Below, in pieces: positions 17,483-25,485 of a stretch of 64,000 nt of DNA. Origin of the DNA: Streptomyces sp. NBC_00568 (GTDB taxonomy: Bacteria > Actinomycetota > Actinomycetes > Streptomycetales > Streptomycetaceae); contig NZ_JAPENW010000002.1 in NCBI RefSeq assembly GCF_026341855.1, positions 403,778-467,777 of the forward strand, read 5' to 3'. Every line of letters starts with the position of its first letter. Positions within the stretch are counted from its first letter, which is position 1. Both the position numbers and the translations under genes were made by a program. The notes under the pieces are model-generated. The model made no database searches. It was not told the origin of the DNA and saw only the letters and a list, made by a program, of their open reading frames with translations.

Positions 17483-17824
17483 TCATCGCGTGATGGCGAT
17501 CGCGGTGACGATCAAGGCGCGTACGGAGTGTTCATCAAGGGTGCCGTCACGGTGGGCGGCGGGCGGGTCGTCGCGGGGGCGTACGACGAGGTGGCCGTGG
17601 TCTCCGAGCGAGACGATCCGGCTGACACCGCTGTCGGCCGGATAAGGCCGTAGCTGGGCTGCGGCGAGGCGATGCAGGTCGGCCAGGTGGCTGGCGGCAG
17701 CCATCTGGCCGAGGCGTCTGTGGAGCGTGACAGCGGCTTCCGGCCCGAAGTAGGCCCGGCGGGCCGCGTCGCTGTTGCAGACGCGTGCGAACTCCGCGTC
17801 GTCGAAGGCGATGTCCACCGGCAA
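17483..17824 (-). CDS. HigB/RelE-like toxin
   Basis: A 113-aa protein, first gene of the leftward operon. It has the RelE/HigB layout: N-terminal DIAFDDAEFARVC, a central helix LHRRLGQMAAASHLADLHRL, a strand pair with SLGDHGHLVVRP, and the C-terminal DGTLDEHSVRALIVTAIA. In the family such proteins are ribosome-dependent mRNA interferases neutralised by the downstream HigA. Its neighbour is a HigA-type protein, which supports the call. Usual toxin length is about 90-115 aa. Whether it is active cannot be read from sequence. Confidence 0.65.
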   Translation of the reverse strand: MPVDIAFDDAEFARVCNSDAARRAYFGPEAAVTLHRRLGQMAAASHLADLHRLAAAQLRPYPADSGVSRIVSLGDHGHLVVRPRDDPPAAHRDGTLDEHSVRALIVTAIAITR

Positions 17825-17881
17825 CCCCAGAACCTCTTGCGTATACCTGTCGCTTCCATGCTACTCTCTCGATCAAGAAAA

Positions 17882-17910
17882 GTTTCATTGGTCTGCTGGG
17901 TGCATGAAAC
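17882..17910. promoter_or_regulatory. Inverted repeat, possible operator
   Basis: GTTTCAT (17882-17888) and ATGAAAC (17904-17910) form a perfect 7-base inverted repeat with a 15-base spacer. It lies in the 146-base region between the divergent HigB-like and 50-aa peptide genes. The HigA-like HTH protein is the obvious candidate to bind it. Binding is inferred. Confidence 0.4.
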
Positions 17911-17970
17911 CCATCTCACGATGTGGCATCTGTGCAGGTCAGATTGATTCGCCCTTGAAGGAGGAACGTC

Positions 17971-18123
17971 ATGCCCGGTAAGTCCAGTACGGCGAGTGGG
18001 TCCGCAGGGAAGCGTGGGCGGAGGGCGGTCACGGGTCGGTTCGTGAAGCAGTCGACGGTGCGTAGGCACCCGTCGACGACGGTGAACGAGCGCGCATCGC
18101 GAGGCTCGAAGAAGGGCAAGTAG
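17971..18123 (+). CDS. 50-aa basic peptide
   Basis: A short gene with a near-perfect Shine-Dalgarno site (AAGGAGG, 6 bases before the ATG). The product is 50 aa, very basic and Ser/Thr-rich, with a central GRFVKQSTVRRHPSTTV and a Lys-rich end GSKKGK. Its terminator follows directly, so it is expressed mainly by itself. It sits immediately upstream of the ubiquitin-like gene. A small abundant peptide, a nucleic-acid-binding peptide or a conjugation substrate (8 Lys) are all possible. I recall similar GRFV...STARRHP-type short proteins elsewhere but cannot name a family. Confidence 0.65.
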   Translation: MPGKSSTASGSAGKRGRRAVTGRFVKQSTVRRHPSTTVNERASRGSKKGK

Positions 18124-18144
18124 GCGGGCTTCGGGCCCGCCTTT
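18123..18144 (+). terminator. Hairpin terminator after basic peptide
   Basis: GGCGGGC (18123-18129) pairs with GCCCGCC (18135-18141) around a five-base loop and is followed by TTT. It overlaps the last base of the peptide stop codon and separates it from the ubiquitin-like operon. Confidence 0.75.
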
Positions 18145-18194
18145 CGCGTATCCCAGCCCGCTGCGGTGGGCCGGAGGAAGGGGAGGTGGTCGTC

Positions 18195-18458
18195 ATGACG
18201 ACGGCAGACATCCAGCACAAGGAGACCAGCGGCAAGACGGTAACCATCACCGTGGACGGCGAGCCGGTCGAGGTGCCGAAGCACACGACGCCGAACGCGG
18301 TCCTGGGCCTGGCCGGTATCGAGGTGGCCACGCATTACCTGGTCCGGATCACCGGGCGCCACCAGCACTCGTTCGCTGGCCGCGGGGAGGAGGAGATCAC
18401 CGTGCACGAGCGGGAGACGTTCGTGTCGGTCTCCACCGGCCCGACCCCGACCGCATGA
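18195..18458 (+). CDS. Ubiquitin-like (multiubiquitin-type) protein, single domain
   Basis: An 87-aa protein from an ATG with GGGGAGG eight bases upstream. The pattern VTITVDGEPVEVPKHT...LGLAGI...HYLVRI...EEITVHERETFVSV is that of the bacterial multiubiquitin beta-grasp domain (Pfam Multi_ubiq type). Family members often carry several domains; here there is one. The C-terminus ends STGPTPTA and has no Gly-Gly, so activation would need trimming or a different chemistry. The gene overlaps the E2-like gene by ATGA and heads the cassette with E2-like and JAB-E1 genes. Confidence 0.8.
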   Translation: MTTADIQHKETSGKTVTITVDGEPVEVPKHTTPNAVLGLAGIEVATHYLVRITGRHQHSFAGRGEEEITVHERETFVSVSTGPTPTA

Positions 18459-18826
18459 CCTCGGTGATGCCGGAGGCGGGGCCCGCGGGCATGCTCGCGG
18501 GCTTCCGCCGCGCCGGTTACACGGTGGAGCAGAGCGGCAACTTCGCCATCTTCGACTACCTCGTCGAGGTCGGCCCGCAGGCCGGGACGACGGTACGCAT
18601 CGGGCTGGAACTGGTGCCGGACTGGCCGCTGTCGGCCCCGCACGGCCCGCACATCAGCCCCCGCCTGGGCCACCCGCACGGCGCGGTGCACGACTCCGGC
18701 CTGGGGCACGAGTGGGAGCAATGGAGCCGGCCGCCCGCAGACTGGGCGCAGGACCGCACGGTCCGCGGCTATCTGCGGCACCTGCGCACCCTGTTCGCGC
18801 AGCTGGAGAACGGATGCTCCGCGTGA
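18455..18826 (+). CDS. E2-like protein (Prok-E2 family E type)
   Basis: A 123-aa protein overlapping the ubiquitin-like gene (ATGA) and the JAB-E1 gene. The central PDWPLSAPHGPHISP...HPHGAVHDSGLG...EWEQWSRP resembles the E2/UBC fold of bacterial E2 family E, where conserved His/Pro motifs surround the site. The only Cys is Cys121 near the C-terminus, so no canonical E2 catalytic Cys is visible. It may act as a scaffold, or be a non-thioester variant. Its position between ubiquitin-like and E1 genes supports the call. Confidence 0.7.
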   Translation: MTSVMPEAGPAGMLAGFRRAGYTVEQSGNFAIFDYLVEVGPQAGTTVRIGLELVPDWPLSAPHGPHISPRLGHPHGAVHDSGLGHEWEQWSRPPADWAQDRTVRGYLRHLRTLFAQLENGCSA

Positions 18827-20316
18827 TCACCCGCTTCTCGGTCGCGATGACCAGCGACACCGCCCAGCACCTGACCGATCACCTGCGCCGTGCGGACGGG
18901 CAGGAGGACTGCACTTTCGTGCTGTGGCGTCCGAGTACCGGGGCCAGCCGCACCACCGCGCTGCTCACCGAGGTGGTGCTGCCGCAGGACGGTGAGCGGA
19001 TCGTGCACGGCACGGTCGACTTCACCAGCGCCTACTTCCTGCGCGCAGCCGCCCTCGCAGCCGAGCACGGCTGCGGGCTCGGCTTCATCCACGCCCACCC
19101 CAAAGGCCGCGGGTGGCAGGGTCTGAACACCATCGATCACCAGGCCGAGGCGTCCTTCGCCGCACAGACCCAGGTGATCACCGGCCGCCCGTTGGTCGGT
19201 CTGACCTTCGCTGGAGCGGATGCCGGATTCGGTGCCCGCATCTGGCAGCAGCAGGCCCCCCGCCGCTACGCCCCCACCGAGGCGGAGAGCGTCCGCGTGG
19301 TCGGCGGCCGCCTGACGGTCACCTTCAACAACCGCCTCCTTCCCGTGCCGCCGGCCACGAACTGGCAGCTGCGTACCGTCTCCGCCTGGGGCCAGACAGC
19401 CCAGGACGACCTGGCCCGTCTGCACGTCGGTGTCGTCGGATGCGGCTCGGTCGGCATGCTCGTCGTCGAGGCCCTGGCCCGCACTGGCATCCAGAACCTG
19501 AGCCTGTTCGACTTCGACACCGTCGAAGAGGTCAATCTCGACCGGCTCCTTAACGCCACCATCCGTGACGTGCGGCTGCACCGGGCCAAGGCCCGCCTCG
19601 CCGCCCGTGGCGCCCACCGTGCGGCCACCGCCACGAACTTTCGTGCGGCGCCGTACGAGCTGAGCGTGGTCGAGCCGGCCGGGTTCGCTGCCGTGGCCGA
19701 CTGCGACGTGATCTTCTCCTGCGTCGACAGGCCCTGGCCCCGCGCCGTCCTCAACCTCCTCGCCTACGCCCACCTCATCCCCGTCGCCGACGGCGGCGTC
19801 GCGGTTGACGCCCGCGGCGGACGTCTGCGCGGCGCCGAATGGCGCGCCCACATCGCCGCCCCCGGCCGAGCCTGCCTGGAGTGCCTGGGCCAGTACGATC
19901 CCGCCCACGTCCAAGCCGAACGTGACGGCTCTCTCGACGACCCCGCCTACATCACCGGCCTGCCCGCCGACCATCCGCTGCGCCGCAAGGAGAACGTCTT
20001 CGTCTTCTCCAACAGCGCCGCGGCTGCGCAGCTGAACCAGTTCGTCACCATGACGACCGCGCCGGGCGGGATCGCCGACACTGGCGCACACCTCTACCAC
20101 CTGACCACCGCCACCCTCGATCATCGCGAGGACGGCTGCGATACCGGCTGCCCCTACGAGGGCATGCTGCGGACGCTCGGCGACGATGCCCCCGTCACCG
20201 TCACTGGACGGCACCCGGCCGCTGAACAGGCCCGCGATGCCCGTGCCCGTGCAGTACACCGCTGGCCGCTCCGCGCCCGTCGCGCCGTCGATGACCTCCT
20301 GCACCGACTCCGATGA
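18814..20316 (+). CDS. JAB deubiquitinase-like / E1 (ThiF) fusion
   Basis: A 500-aa protein; the ATG follows GGAGAA and overlaps the E2-like gene end. Residues 1-160 form a JAB/MPN domain with FIHAHP (His93, His95) and Asp108; the usual Ser of the JAMM motif is Asn105. Residues about 200-450 form a ThiF/E1 adenylating domain: VGVVGCGSVG (205-214), FDFDTVEEVNLDR, and CLEC (354-357), whose Cys could be the thiolating residue. Known E1 proteins adenylate the C-terminus of a ubiquitin-like protein; JAB domains trim or remove it. The fusion fits a self-contained conjugation cassette acting on the 87-aa protein. Confidence 0.85.
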   Translation: MLRVITRFSVAMTSDTAQHLTDHLRRADGQEDCTFVLWRPSTGASRTTALLTEVVLPQDGERIVHGTVDFTSAYFLRAAALAAEHGCGLGFIHAHPKGRGWQGLNTIDHQAEASFAAQTQVITGRPLVGLTFAGADAGFGARIWQQQAPRRYAPTEAESVRVVGGRLTVTFNNRLLPVPPATNWQLRTVSAWGQTAQDDLARLHVGVVGCGSVGMLVVEALARTGIQNLSLFDFDTVEEVNLDRLLNATIRDVRLHRAKARLAARGAHRAATATNFRAAPYELSVVEPAGFAAVADCDVIFSCVDRPWPRAVLNLLAYAHLIPVADGGVAVDARGGRLRGAEWRAHIAAPGRACLECLGQYDPAHVQAERDGSLDDPAYITGLPADHPLRRKENVFVFSNSAAAAQLNQFVTMTTAPGGIADTGAHLYHLTTATLDHREDGCDTGCPYEGMLRTLGDDAPVTVTGRHPAAEQARDARARAVHRWPLRARRAVDDLLHRLR

Positions 20317-20392
20317 AAACCGAGATCCGCAGCAACGTGACATCGGCAGCTGGTAGTTCGCGGCCGGCGGTCACCGTACGACGGGAGTGCCG

Positions 20393-22291
20393 ATGAACGC
20401 GGCAGAGCGCCTCGCCCAGAAGATCGAAACGCTGAGCAAGATGTTCACGGATGCCGAACCCGCGTCTTTGCGTACCGGCTATCTGGCCGATCCCTCGGCC
20501 GGGCGGCCAGTGCTGCAGGGATCCACCGCGACGGCTCTCGTGCCCCGGTGGAACGAGCACTCCAGTGGGCTGCTGGTGCCCGCCACCGTCCAGCCGCCCG
20601 CGCCGATCGACCTGGGAGCGGCGTATCTCACCCCCGATGAGATCTTCGGGTTCGAACTGCCTGCCGACTACGCCGTGCGTCAGCTGGAGCGCCTTCCTGT
20701 TGAAGGCGTCATACGGTTCTGCGCTCAGGTGCTCAACGCCCTGGCGCTGCCCGGCGGTTCCGTGGAGGCCATCGAGGCACACTTCGCCAGCCAGTGGCTG
20801 GACGAGCCGGTCCGCAGCCGCGTCCGGAACCTGCTCCGGGACGAGAGCCGCAGGCTGCTCGTGCCCCAGGCCTTCATGCTGCTGGCCCGCATGGCCCTGG
20901 AGGTATCCCCGGACACCGTGCCGGACGATCTTTCCGACGGGGACATCGTGCGTGCTCTGTTCAGCCTCACTCAGACCATGGGCCGCCACCCTGATGCCGG
21001 CCCGAGCGTCATTACGGACCGGCCCGGAACACTGGGCCGCGAACTCATCGCCAACCAGCACTTCCACCGCAGTTGGTCCGTCCCCGGAGTCCTCGCCCGC
21101 TACGCACGGCGGTGGCTGCAACTGCCCGCCGAACACCACGGCGAGCCGGGAATCGTCGACCTCAGCCAGACCTACCAGGACTGCACCGGAGCCCGCCTGG
21201 AGGACCTGGCAGCCGTCGCCGGCTATCTGTGGCTGCGCACCACGATGGGGCCGTTCGTCATCGAGCCGAGTGAACTGGCCAGCCTGGCCATGCCCGCGGA
21301 GCGCGTCGAGGCAGTCCTGGCGCTAATCACCAACGACCTGCCGGGCATGCGGGAGGCCGTACGCAGGGGACTCCCCGACAAGCGCACCCAATGGTCCTTC
21401 GACCCCTTCCAGCAGTGGCCCGTGATCCGCCTGCCCGAGGCCCGGCTTCTGATCCTCGATCCCCGCAACCTGATCAGCCGGGCTTTTGGATGGCTGCCGA
21501 TCTGGGACATCGAGTTCCCGCCGCCGGGGCGCACCAAGCCCACCGGCCACCGCAAGACGGCCGCCCGGGCCAAGCAGACCCTGCGCCACTGCAGCGAGAT
21601 CTACGTCAGCGAGGTCCTGCACGCGATCACCCGCGACGAAGGCACCACCCGGCGGGTCTACGACGACGCCGAACTCAAGGCCGCCTACACCGCCCAGAGC
21701 CAGCGCATAGCCGACGCCGCGATCGACTATCCCGGCACCTGGATCGTCATCGAGGTCACCACCACCCAGCTGCGCAGCGAAGCCCGCACCGCCGTACCAG
21801 GCGAATCACAGATCCAAGACATTGACAAACTCGTCGACGAACTCGACCAGATCGACGCGACCATTACCGCGCTGCGCGGCGACGAGGCTGCTCTCACCGG
21901 CGCTCCTGCTGCCAGCGACCGGCGCTTCCTGCCGTTGCTCGTGCTGCCGGAGGGCTTCCCCGTCAACCCCATCACTCTGACCGTGATCCGTGAACGCGCC
22001 CGGAATAGGGGGCTGTTCACGAGGCAGGACACGGACCCGGTGGAGATCGTCGACATCGAAGAACTGGAAATGATCGAGGCCTTGCAGGAAGCCTCCGGCC
22101 CCAGCCTCCTCGACATCCTGCGCAGCAAGCAGTCCGGCAGCCTGCGCAACGCCGCCGTACGTGACCACATCCTGCACGTCCTGCGAGTACATCCCGACGC
22201 ACCAGCCCGACACGGTGGGCTGCTGGATAGTGCCCTCAAGCCACTCATCAACGCCCTGCCCCAGCCTCACCTGAGTTCCCCCGCCAGCTGA
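20393..22291 (+). CDS. Large protein of the ubiquitin-like cassette, unknown function
   Basis: A 632-aa protein; the ATG follows GGGAG by about 6 bases and lies 76 bases after the E1 gene, so it is probably co-transcribed. The N-terminal 380 residues are helical and unrecognised. Residues about 430-490 contain ADAAIDYPGTWIVIEVTT, a buried strand with Asp and Glu placed as in some PD-(D/E)XK folds, but no Lys pair is clear. The C-terminal third has a strand FLPLLVLPEGFPVN. It could be an effector, substrate or ligase-like partner of the cassette. No function can be assigned. Confidence 0.6.
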   Translation: MNAAERLAQKIETLSKMFTDAEPASLRTGYLADPSAGRPVLQGSTATALVPRWNEHSSGLLVPATVQPPAPIDLGAAYLTPDEIFGFELPADYAVRQLERLPVEGVIRFCAQVLNALALPGGSVEAIEAHFASQWLDEPVRSRVRNLLRDESRRLLVPQAFMLLARMALEVSPDTVPDDLSDGDIVRALFSLTQTMGRHPDAGPSVITDRPGTLGRELIANQHFHRSWSVPGVLARYARRWLQLPAEHHGEPGIVDLSQTYQDCTGARLEDLAAVAGYLWLRTTMGPFVIEPSELASLAMPAERVEAVLALITNDLPGMREAVRRGLPDKRTQWSFDPFQQWPVIRLPEARLLILDPRNLISRAFGWLPIWDIEFPPPGRTKPTGHRKTAARAKQTLRHCSEIYVSEVLHAITRDEGTTRRVYDDAELKAAYTAQSQRIADAAIDYPGTWIVIEVTTTQLRSEARTAVPGESQIQDIDKLVDELDQIDATITALRGDEAALTGAPAASDRRFLPLLVLPEGFPVNPITLTVIRERARNRGLFTRQDTDPVEIVDIEELEMIEALQEASGPSLLDILRSKQSGSLRNAAVRDHILHVLRVHPDAPARHGGLLDSALKPLINALPQPHLSSPAS

Positions 22292-22398
22292 TGGGCGACG
22301 GTGCCCTGTGCGCCCCACCGACCGGCTTGCCGCATGCTCGGTCCGGCCCTTCTGACGCCGCTCACCCGCTTACGATTTCGACGAGGGATGGAGTTGTC

Positions 22399-23097
22399 AT
22401 GACTGTTTCCACCGCAGCGTCCAGTGTTTTTGGTGGAGGGCCGTCGCCGTTGGGGCGGCGGTTGTGTGCCCTGCTGAGTACCGAGCGTGTCGTTGGTGAT
22501 CTGCGGCGCTACTTCGGTATCGGTCTGCCGCCCGGCGGGGTGGCGTTCACCGGCAGTCGGTTCGAGCATTTGGCCGGTGGGGGAGACCGGTTGGAGGTCG
22601 CCGACCGGATCACGGCGGAGGACCTGGTCGCGGTGCAGACCTTGTCGGTCACCGTCCCTGCGTCTGTCGCGCTGGATATCTTGGAGGGCCCACTCGGCGT
22701 GCGGCTGTCCGGTCTGCTGCACGCCATCCCCAGGGACATCGACATGGTCGACGCCGATGCGGACATCGTGGCCGACGGCTCGCCGGCGGACCAGGCCTGG
22801 CATCTCCTGCGCGACCAGCCCGATGTCGGATGGGTGATCGCGGGCAAGCTCCTGGCCCGCAAGCGCCCGCGGCTGCTCCCGGTCTATGACCGCGTCGTCC
22901 GCTGTGCCGTCGGCCGACCGCCGTCATTCTGGCTCGCCCTCCATGCCGCGCTGCGCGAGGACGACAGCGCTGTGCACCGCCAGCTGCTCGATCTGCGCCG
23001 GATCGCGAGGGTTCCAGAGACGGTGAGTGCGCTGCGGGTGTGCGACGTGGTTGTGTGGATGGGGCACCGGGCCGAGGGGCATGCCTGCCCTCGCTGA
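22399..23097 (+). CDS. DUF6308-like protein
   Basis: A 232-aa protein; the ATG has GGAG six bases upstream. The block GWVIAGKLLARKRPRLLPVYDRVV (with a preceding DIDMVDADADIV) is what I associate with the actinobacterial DUF6308 family, whose function is unknown. The PVYD segment and the Lys/Arg-rich helix are reminiscent of helix-hairpin-helix DNA glycosylase-type folds, but this is speculation. It follows the ubiquitin-like cassette by about 100 bases on the same strand, so it could belong to the same transcript. Confidence 0.6.
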   Translation: MTVSTAASSVFGGGPSPLGRRLCALLSTERVVGDLRRYFGIGLPPGGVAFTGSRFEHLAGGGDRLEVADRITAEDLVAVQTLSVTVPASVALDILEGPLGVRLSGLLHAIPRDIDMVDADADIVADGSPADQAWHLLRDQPDVGWVIAGKLLARKRPRLLPVYDRVVRCAVGRPPSFWLALHAALREDDSAVHRQLLDLRRIARVPETVSALRVCDVVVWMGHRAEGHACPR

Positions 23098-23149
23098 TTT
23101 CGGCAGCGACGTTCGCTGATGGCACGCCCCGAAGATGGGTTCCTCAGCT

Positions 23150-23690
23150 ATGACCGTTTTTCGTGCCGACCCGGTGTTGGCATTCCTTCAGTGGCCGGAC
23201 GCTGTCCGGGAGCAGTTGATCTTCGACCAGGGCAGCAGAGCTGCCCTGGTGTAGGAGGACGGCAGCATCGATCCGTAGGGCATCATGTGGCGGCTCGGGA
23301 AGGTGCAACCGCGGATTTCAGCGGGATGTCGACGATGCCGGCACCCTTGGGCTCTTGCCGACGTCCTGGCGCTGCCCCGAGGACCGCGCGACCCGCTATG
23401 AGCTACTGGGAGAGTCGTCGCCCGCTCCCGAAGTCCGCCACCGGCGGGCGTCGTTCCGGCTGCACGTCATCCTTGACGCCGCCGCCCGCGCGGCCGGCGC
23501 GCCCGTGGAGGTCCTCCGAGGCCCTCAACGTCGTCTGCCGTCCGGCCTGGCCGTGCCCGATCATCTTGGACGACCTGCGGGGTCCGTGAGCTCAGTGCTG
23601 CCTGACACCCGAGAGGCGGTGGGGCCGGGCAGACAGACCAGCGGCTCGGGCGCTGGCGCTGGAGCGACTCCGATCTCAGCGTGTCCATGA
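23150..23690 (+). pseudogene. Decayed gene, unknown family
   Basis: An ATG at 23150 opens a protein-like frame (VFRADPVLAFLQWPDAVREQ) broken by TAG at 23252-23254 and TAG at 23276-23278. It then shifts near 23380 into another frame, with RYELLGESSPAPEVRHRRAS and FRLHVILDAAARAAGAPVEV. Both stops stand where a Gln codon would give a smooth sequence. No family was recognised. I read it as the remains of one gene of about 150-180 codons. Confidence 0.45.
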
Positions 23691-23728
23691 AGGCGGTTAC
23701 AGCCGTCGCGCACGGCGCGGTAGGGCCG

Positions 23729-24463
23729 TTACGGGGTGCTCCCCCCTGCGGCGCGGCGGGCGGCCTTGACGCTGCGGGCGGTCGGCGCGATGAAGGCGTG
23801 CATCAGCTGCAGGGCGCCGTCGCATTGCGCGCCGACGGCCGCCAGGTCGCGGTGTCGGCGGCCGCGGCTGCCCTTGCCGGAGGGGTCGACGAGGTCGAGT
23901 TCGTGGACGACCTCGTGGCGGGCGTCGAAGAACGACTGGTGACCGTCGAGTATCGAGCCGTCCAGTGCGGCGTCCTTCTTCAAGCCGAGGGCGTTGCGGC
24001 AGCGGGTCAGGTCCTTGGCGCCCTGGATGCTGGAGCCGGTCAGGTCTTCGACGTAGAGGTCGACCAGGGCCGAGCGCGGGTCGATGTCGGTGATGGCGTC
24101 CTTGGTGGCCTTGGTCAGGGGGCCGTTGAGGCGGTTGTTTATGAAGTGCTCGACGAAGGCGCCGTGAGCGCCGCCCGGCGTGGCCAGCAGGGGGGGCAGG
24201 GAGTCGCGCAGGAGGGTGCGCAGGCAGGCGTCAACGCCTGCTGCGGTGAAGACGATCGCGGCGCGAGCCTGGTCGCGGTGCGTCTCGGAGATGGCGCCGC
24301 GCATGTCGTCCTGGCCGGCGCGCAGCTCGTTGAGCGTGGTGAACAGCCCGGCCACGGACTTGTGGGTGGCTGTCAGGCGTGCCCAGCTGCGCTCGACTTC
24401 CTGCGGGCAGCCCTGCGGTTTGCGGGGCAGGGGGGTCAGTTCGACGAGGGTCAACTTCGACAA
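23729..24463 (-). CDS. HEPN-domain protein
   Basis: A 244-aa protein from a TTG with AAGGAGAAG close upstream; longer in-frame starts lack a ribosome site. It is helical, and near the C-terminus SFFDARHEVVHELDLVD holds the R-x4-H motif (Arg182, His187) of HEPN ribonucleases. HEPN proteins act as RNases in toxin-antitoxin and abortive-infection systems. No antitoxin-like partner (for example an MNT nucleotidyltransferase) lies next to it, and the genes on both sides are decayed. It may be a lone RNase or a DNA/RNA-binding protein with a HEPN-like fold. Confidence 0.6.
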   Translation of the reverse strand: MSKLTLVELTPLPRKPQGCPQEVERSWARLTATHKSVAGLFTTLNELRAGQDDMRGAISETHRDQARAAIVFTAAGVDACLRTLLRDSLPPLLATPGGAHGAFVEHFINNRLNGPLTKATKDAITDIDPRSALVDLYVEDLTGSSIQGAKDLTRCRNALGLKKDAALDGSILDGHQSFFDARHEVVHELDLVDPSGKGSRGRRHRDLAAVGAQCDGALQLMHAFIAPTARSVKAARRAAGGSTP

Positions 24464-25006
24464 CGTCTTCTCCTTGCTGTTCTCCCGCGTGGTGCCCGCG
24501 GCCTCTCTCACGTCGAAGTATCCGGCCCGGTACTTCCGAGGGTGCGGCCAGGGCGTCACAGGCACCGAAGCCGTCCTTCGTGATGGCTGGACACCGGGGC
24601 CCGGAGGGTGGGATGTATAGCGCTCGCTTGTCTCCGACCGGGAGCCCACCACCCAAAACCCCCTACCTCTTCATCCACTTCCGCAACGCCCACACCACCG
24701 CCCACGTCGGCCACCGCTGGGTCAACCTGCACCTGGGCCCCCACCTCACCACTCGAACTCTTCGGCCTCAGAACCCGCGCCGCCCAGCGCTACACCACCA
24801 CCCTCGAATACCGCAGCCTCCGAACCAGGTAGCCCGGCATGCCGGTTCCACCGCAGCCGTGATCCGTGGGCCGGCCGTGGCCGTGCTGCCGGCACCGGAA
24901 GCGGACTGCCCGTGAGGCGGGGAGTAGCAGCCGATACCGGCCCGGACGACGGCATGTGGAGCACCGTCTATCGCCTGGATGGGCTTACGACTGCGCCGGG
25001 TAGCCG
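24464..25006. other. Gene-poor stretch with a possible gene remnant
   Basis: No intact gene. Around 24630-24830 on the + strand two frames look protein-like in succession (LFIHFRNAHTTAHVGHRW, then LFGLRTRAAQRYTTTLEYRS), suggesting the frameshifted end of a lost gene. Upstream signals of the HEPN gene lie at its left end. Confidence 0.35.
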
Positions 25007-25401
25007 GTGACCGGCCACCCGGCGCAGGTGGCAGACGAACTCGACCGCCTGAAAGAAAGTAAGAACCGGCACACCACGTGGCGCGCCGGACTCAGCCTCG
25101 CGGTGCTCGACACCAGGCTTCCGGAGAACTCCGACCTGCCAACACGGCTTCGGACACGGATGATCCGCCGAGAGGCGCTGTCACCGTCGAGGTGCTCTTC
25201 GACCCCATCGGCCACATCCGCCTGCCCGATGAGGACGACGAGATCATCGACCGGGCGATCGTCGCCCAGTCCCTGGCCGGCAAGCCCGTGACCCTGGTGA
25301 CGTACGACACCGGCCAGTCGATGCGTGCTTGGGCCCTCGACCTCCCAGTCCAGAAGCTCCGGACCGATGCGGGAACAGGTGAAGAGCCGGCGCGCGGGTA
25401 G
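25007..25401 (+). pseudogene. PIN-domain ribonuclease remnant, frameshifted
   Basis: The start of the frame (VADELDRLKESKNRHTTWRA) matches the second helix region of actinobacterial PIN proteins. After a frameshift near 25120 the other frame carries LPDEDDEIIDRAIVAQSLAG and VTLVTYDTGQSMRAWALDL, the acidic core and C-terminal part of a PIN domain. The first strand with the leading catalytic Asp is missing. PIN proteins are Mg-dependent RNases, often VapC toxins. This copy should be inactive. Confidence 0.6.
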
Positions 25402-25485
25402 CGATCAGTCCGTCCGTACGGGCTACCGGATCCGGCAATTCCAGCCCACACCGGGGCCTGCCCAGGGCTTGGCTTGCCGCGAGAG

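Noticed and set aside
18769..20343. 524-codon open frame opposite the JAB-E1 gene
   Set aside because: Low-complexity Gly/Val/Asp-rich translation with no ribosome site; the opposite strand has clear E1 and JAB motifs.
23681..24583. 300-codon open frame opposite the HEPN gene
   Set aside because: Gly/Ala/Val-rich shadow; the minus-strand frame has a ribosome site and the R-x4-H motif.
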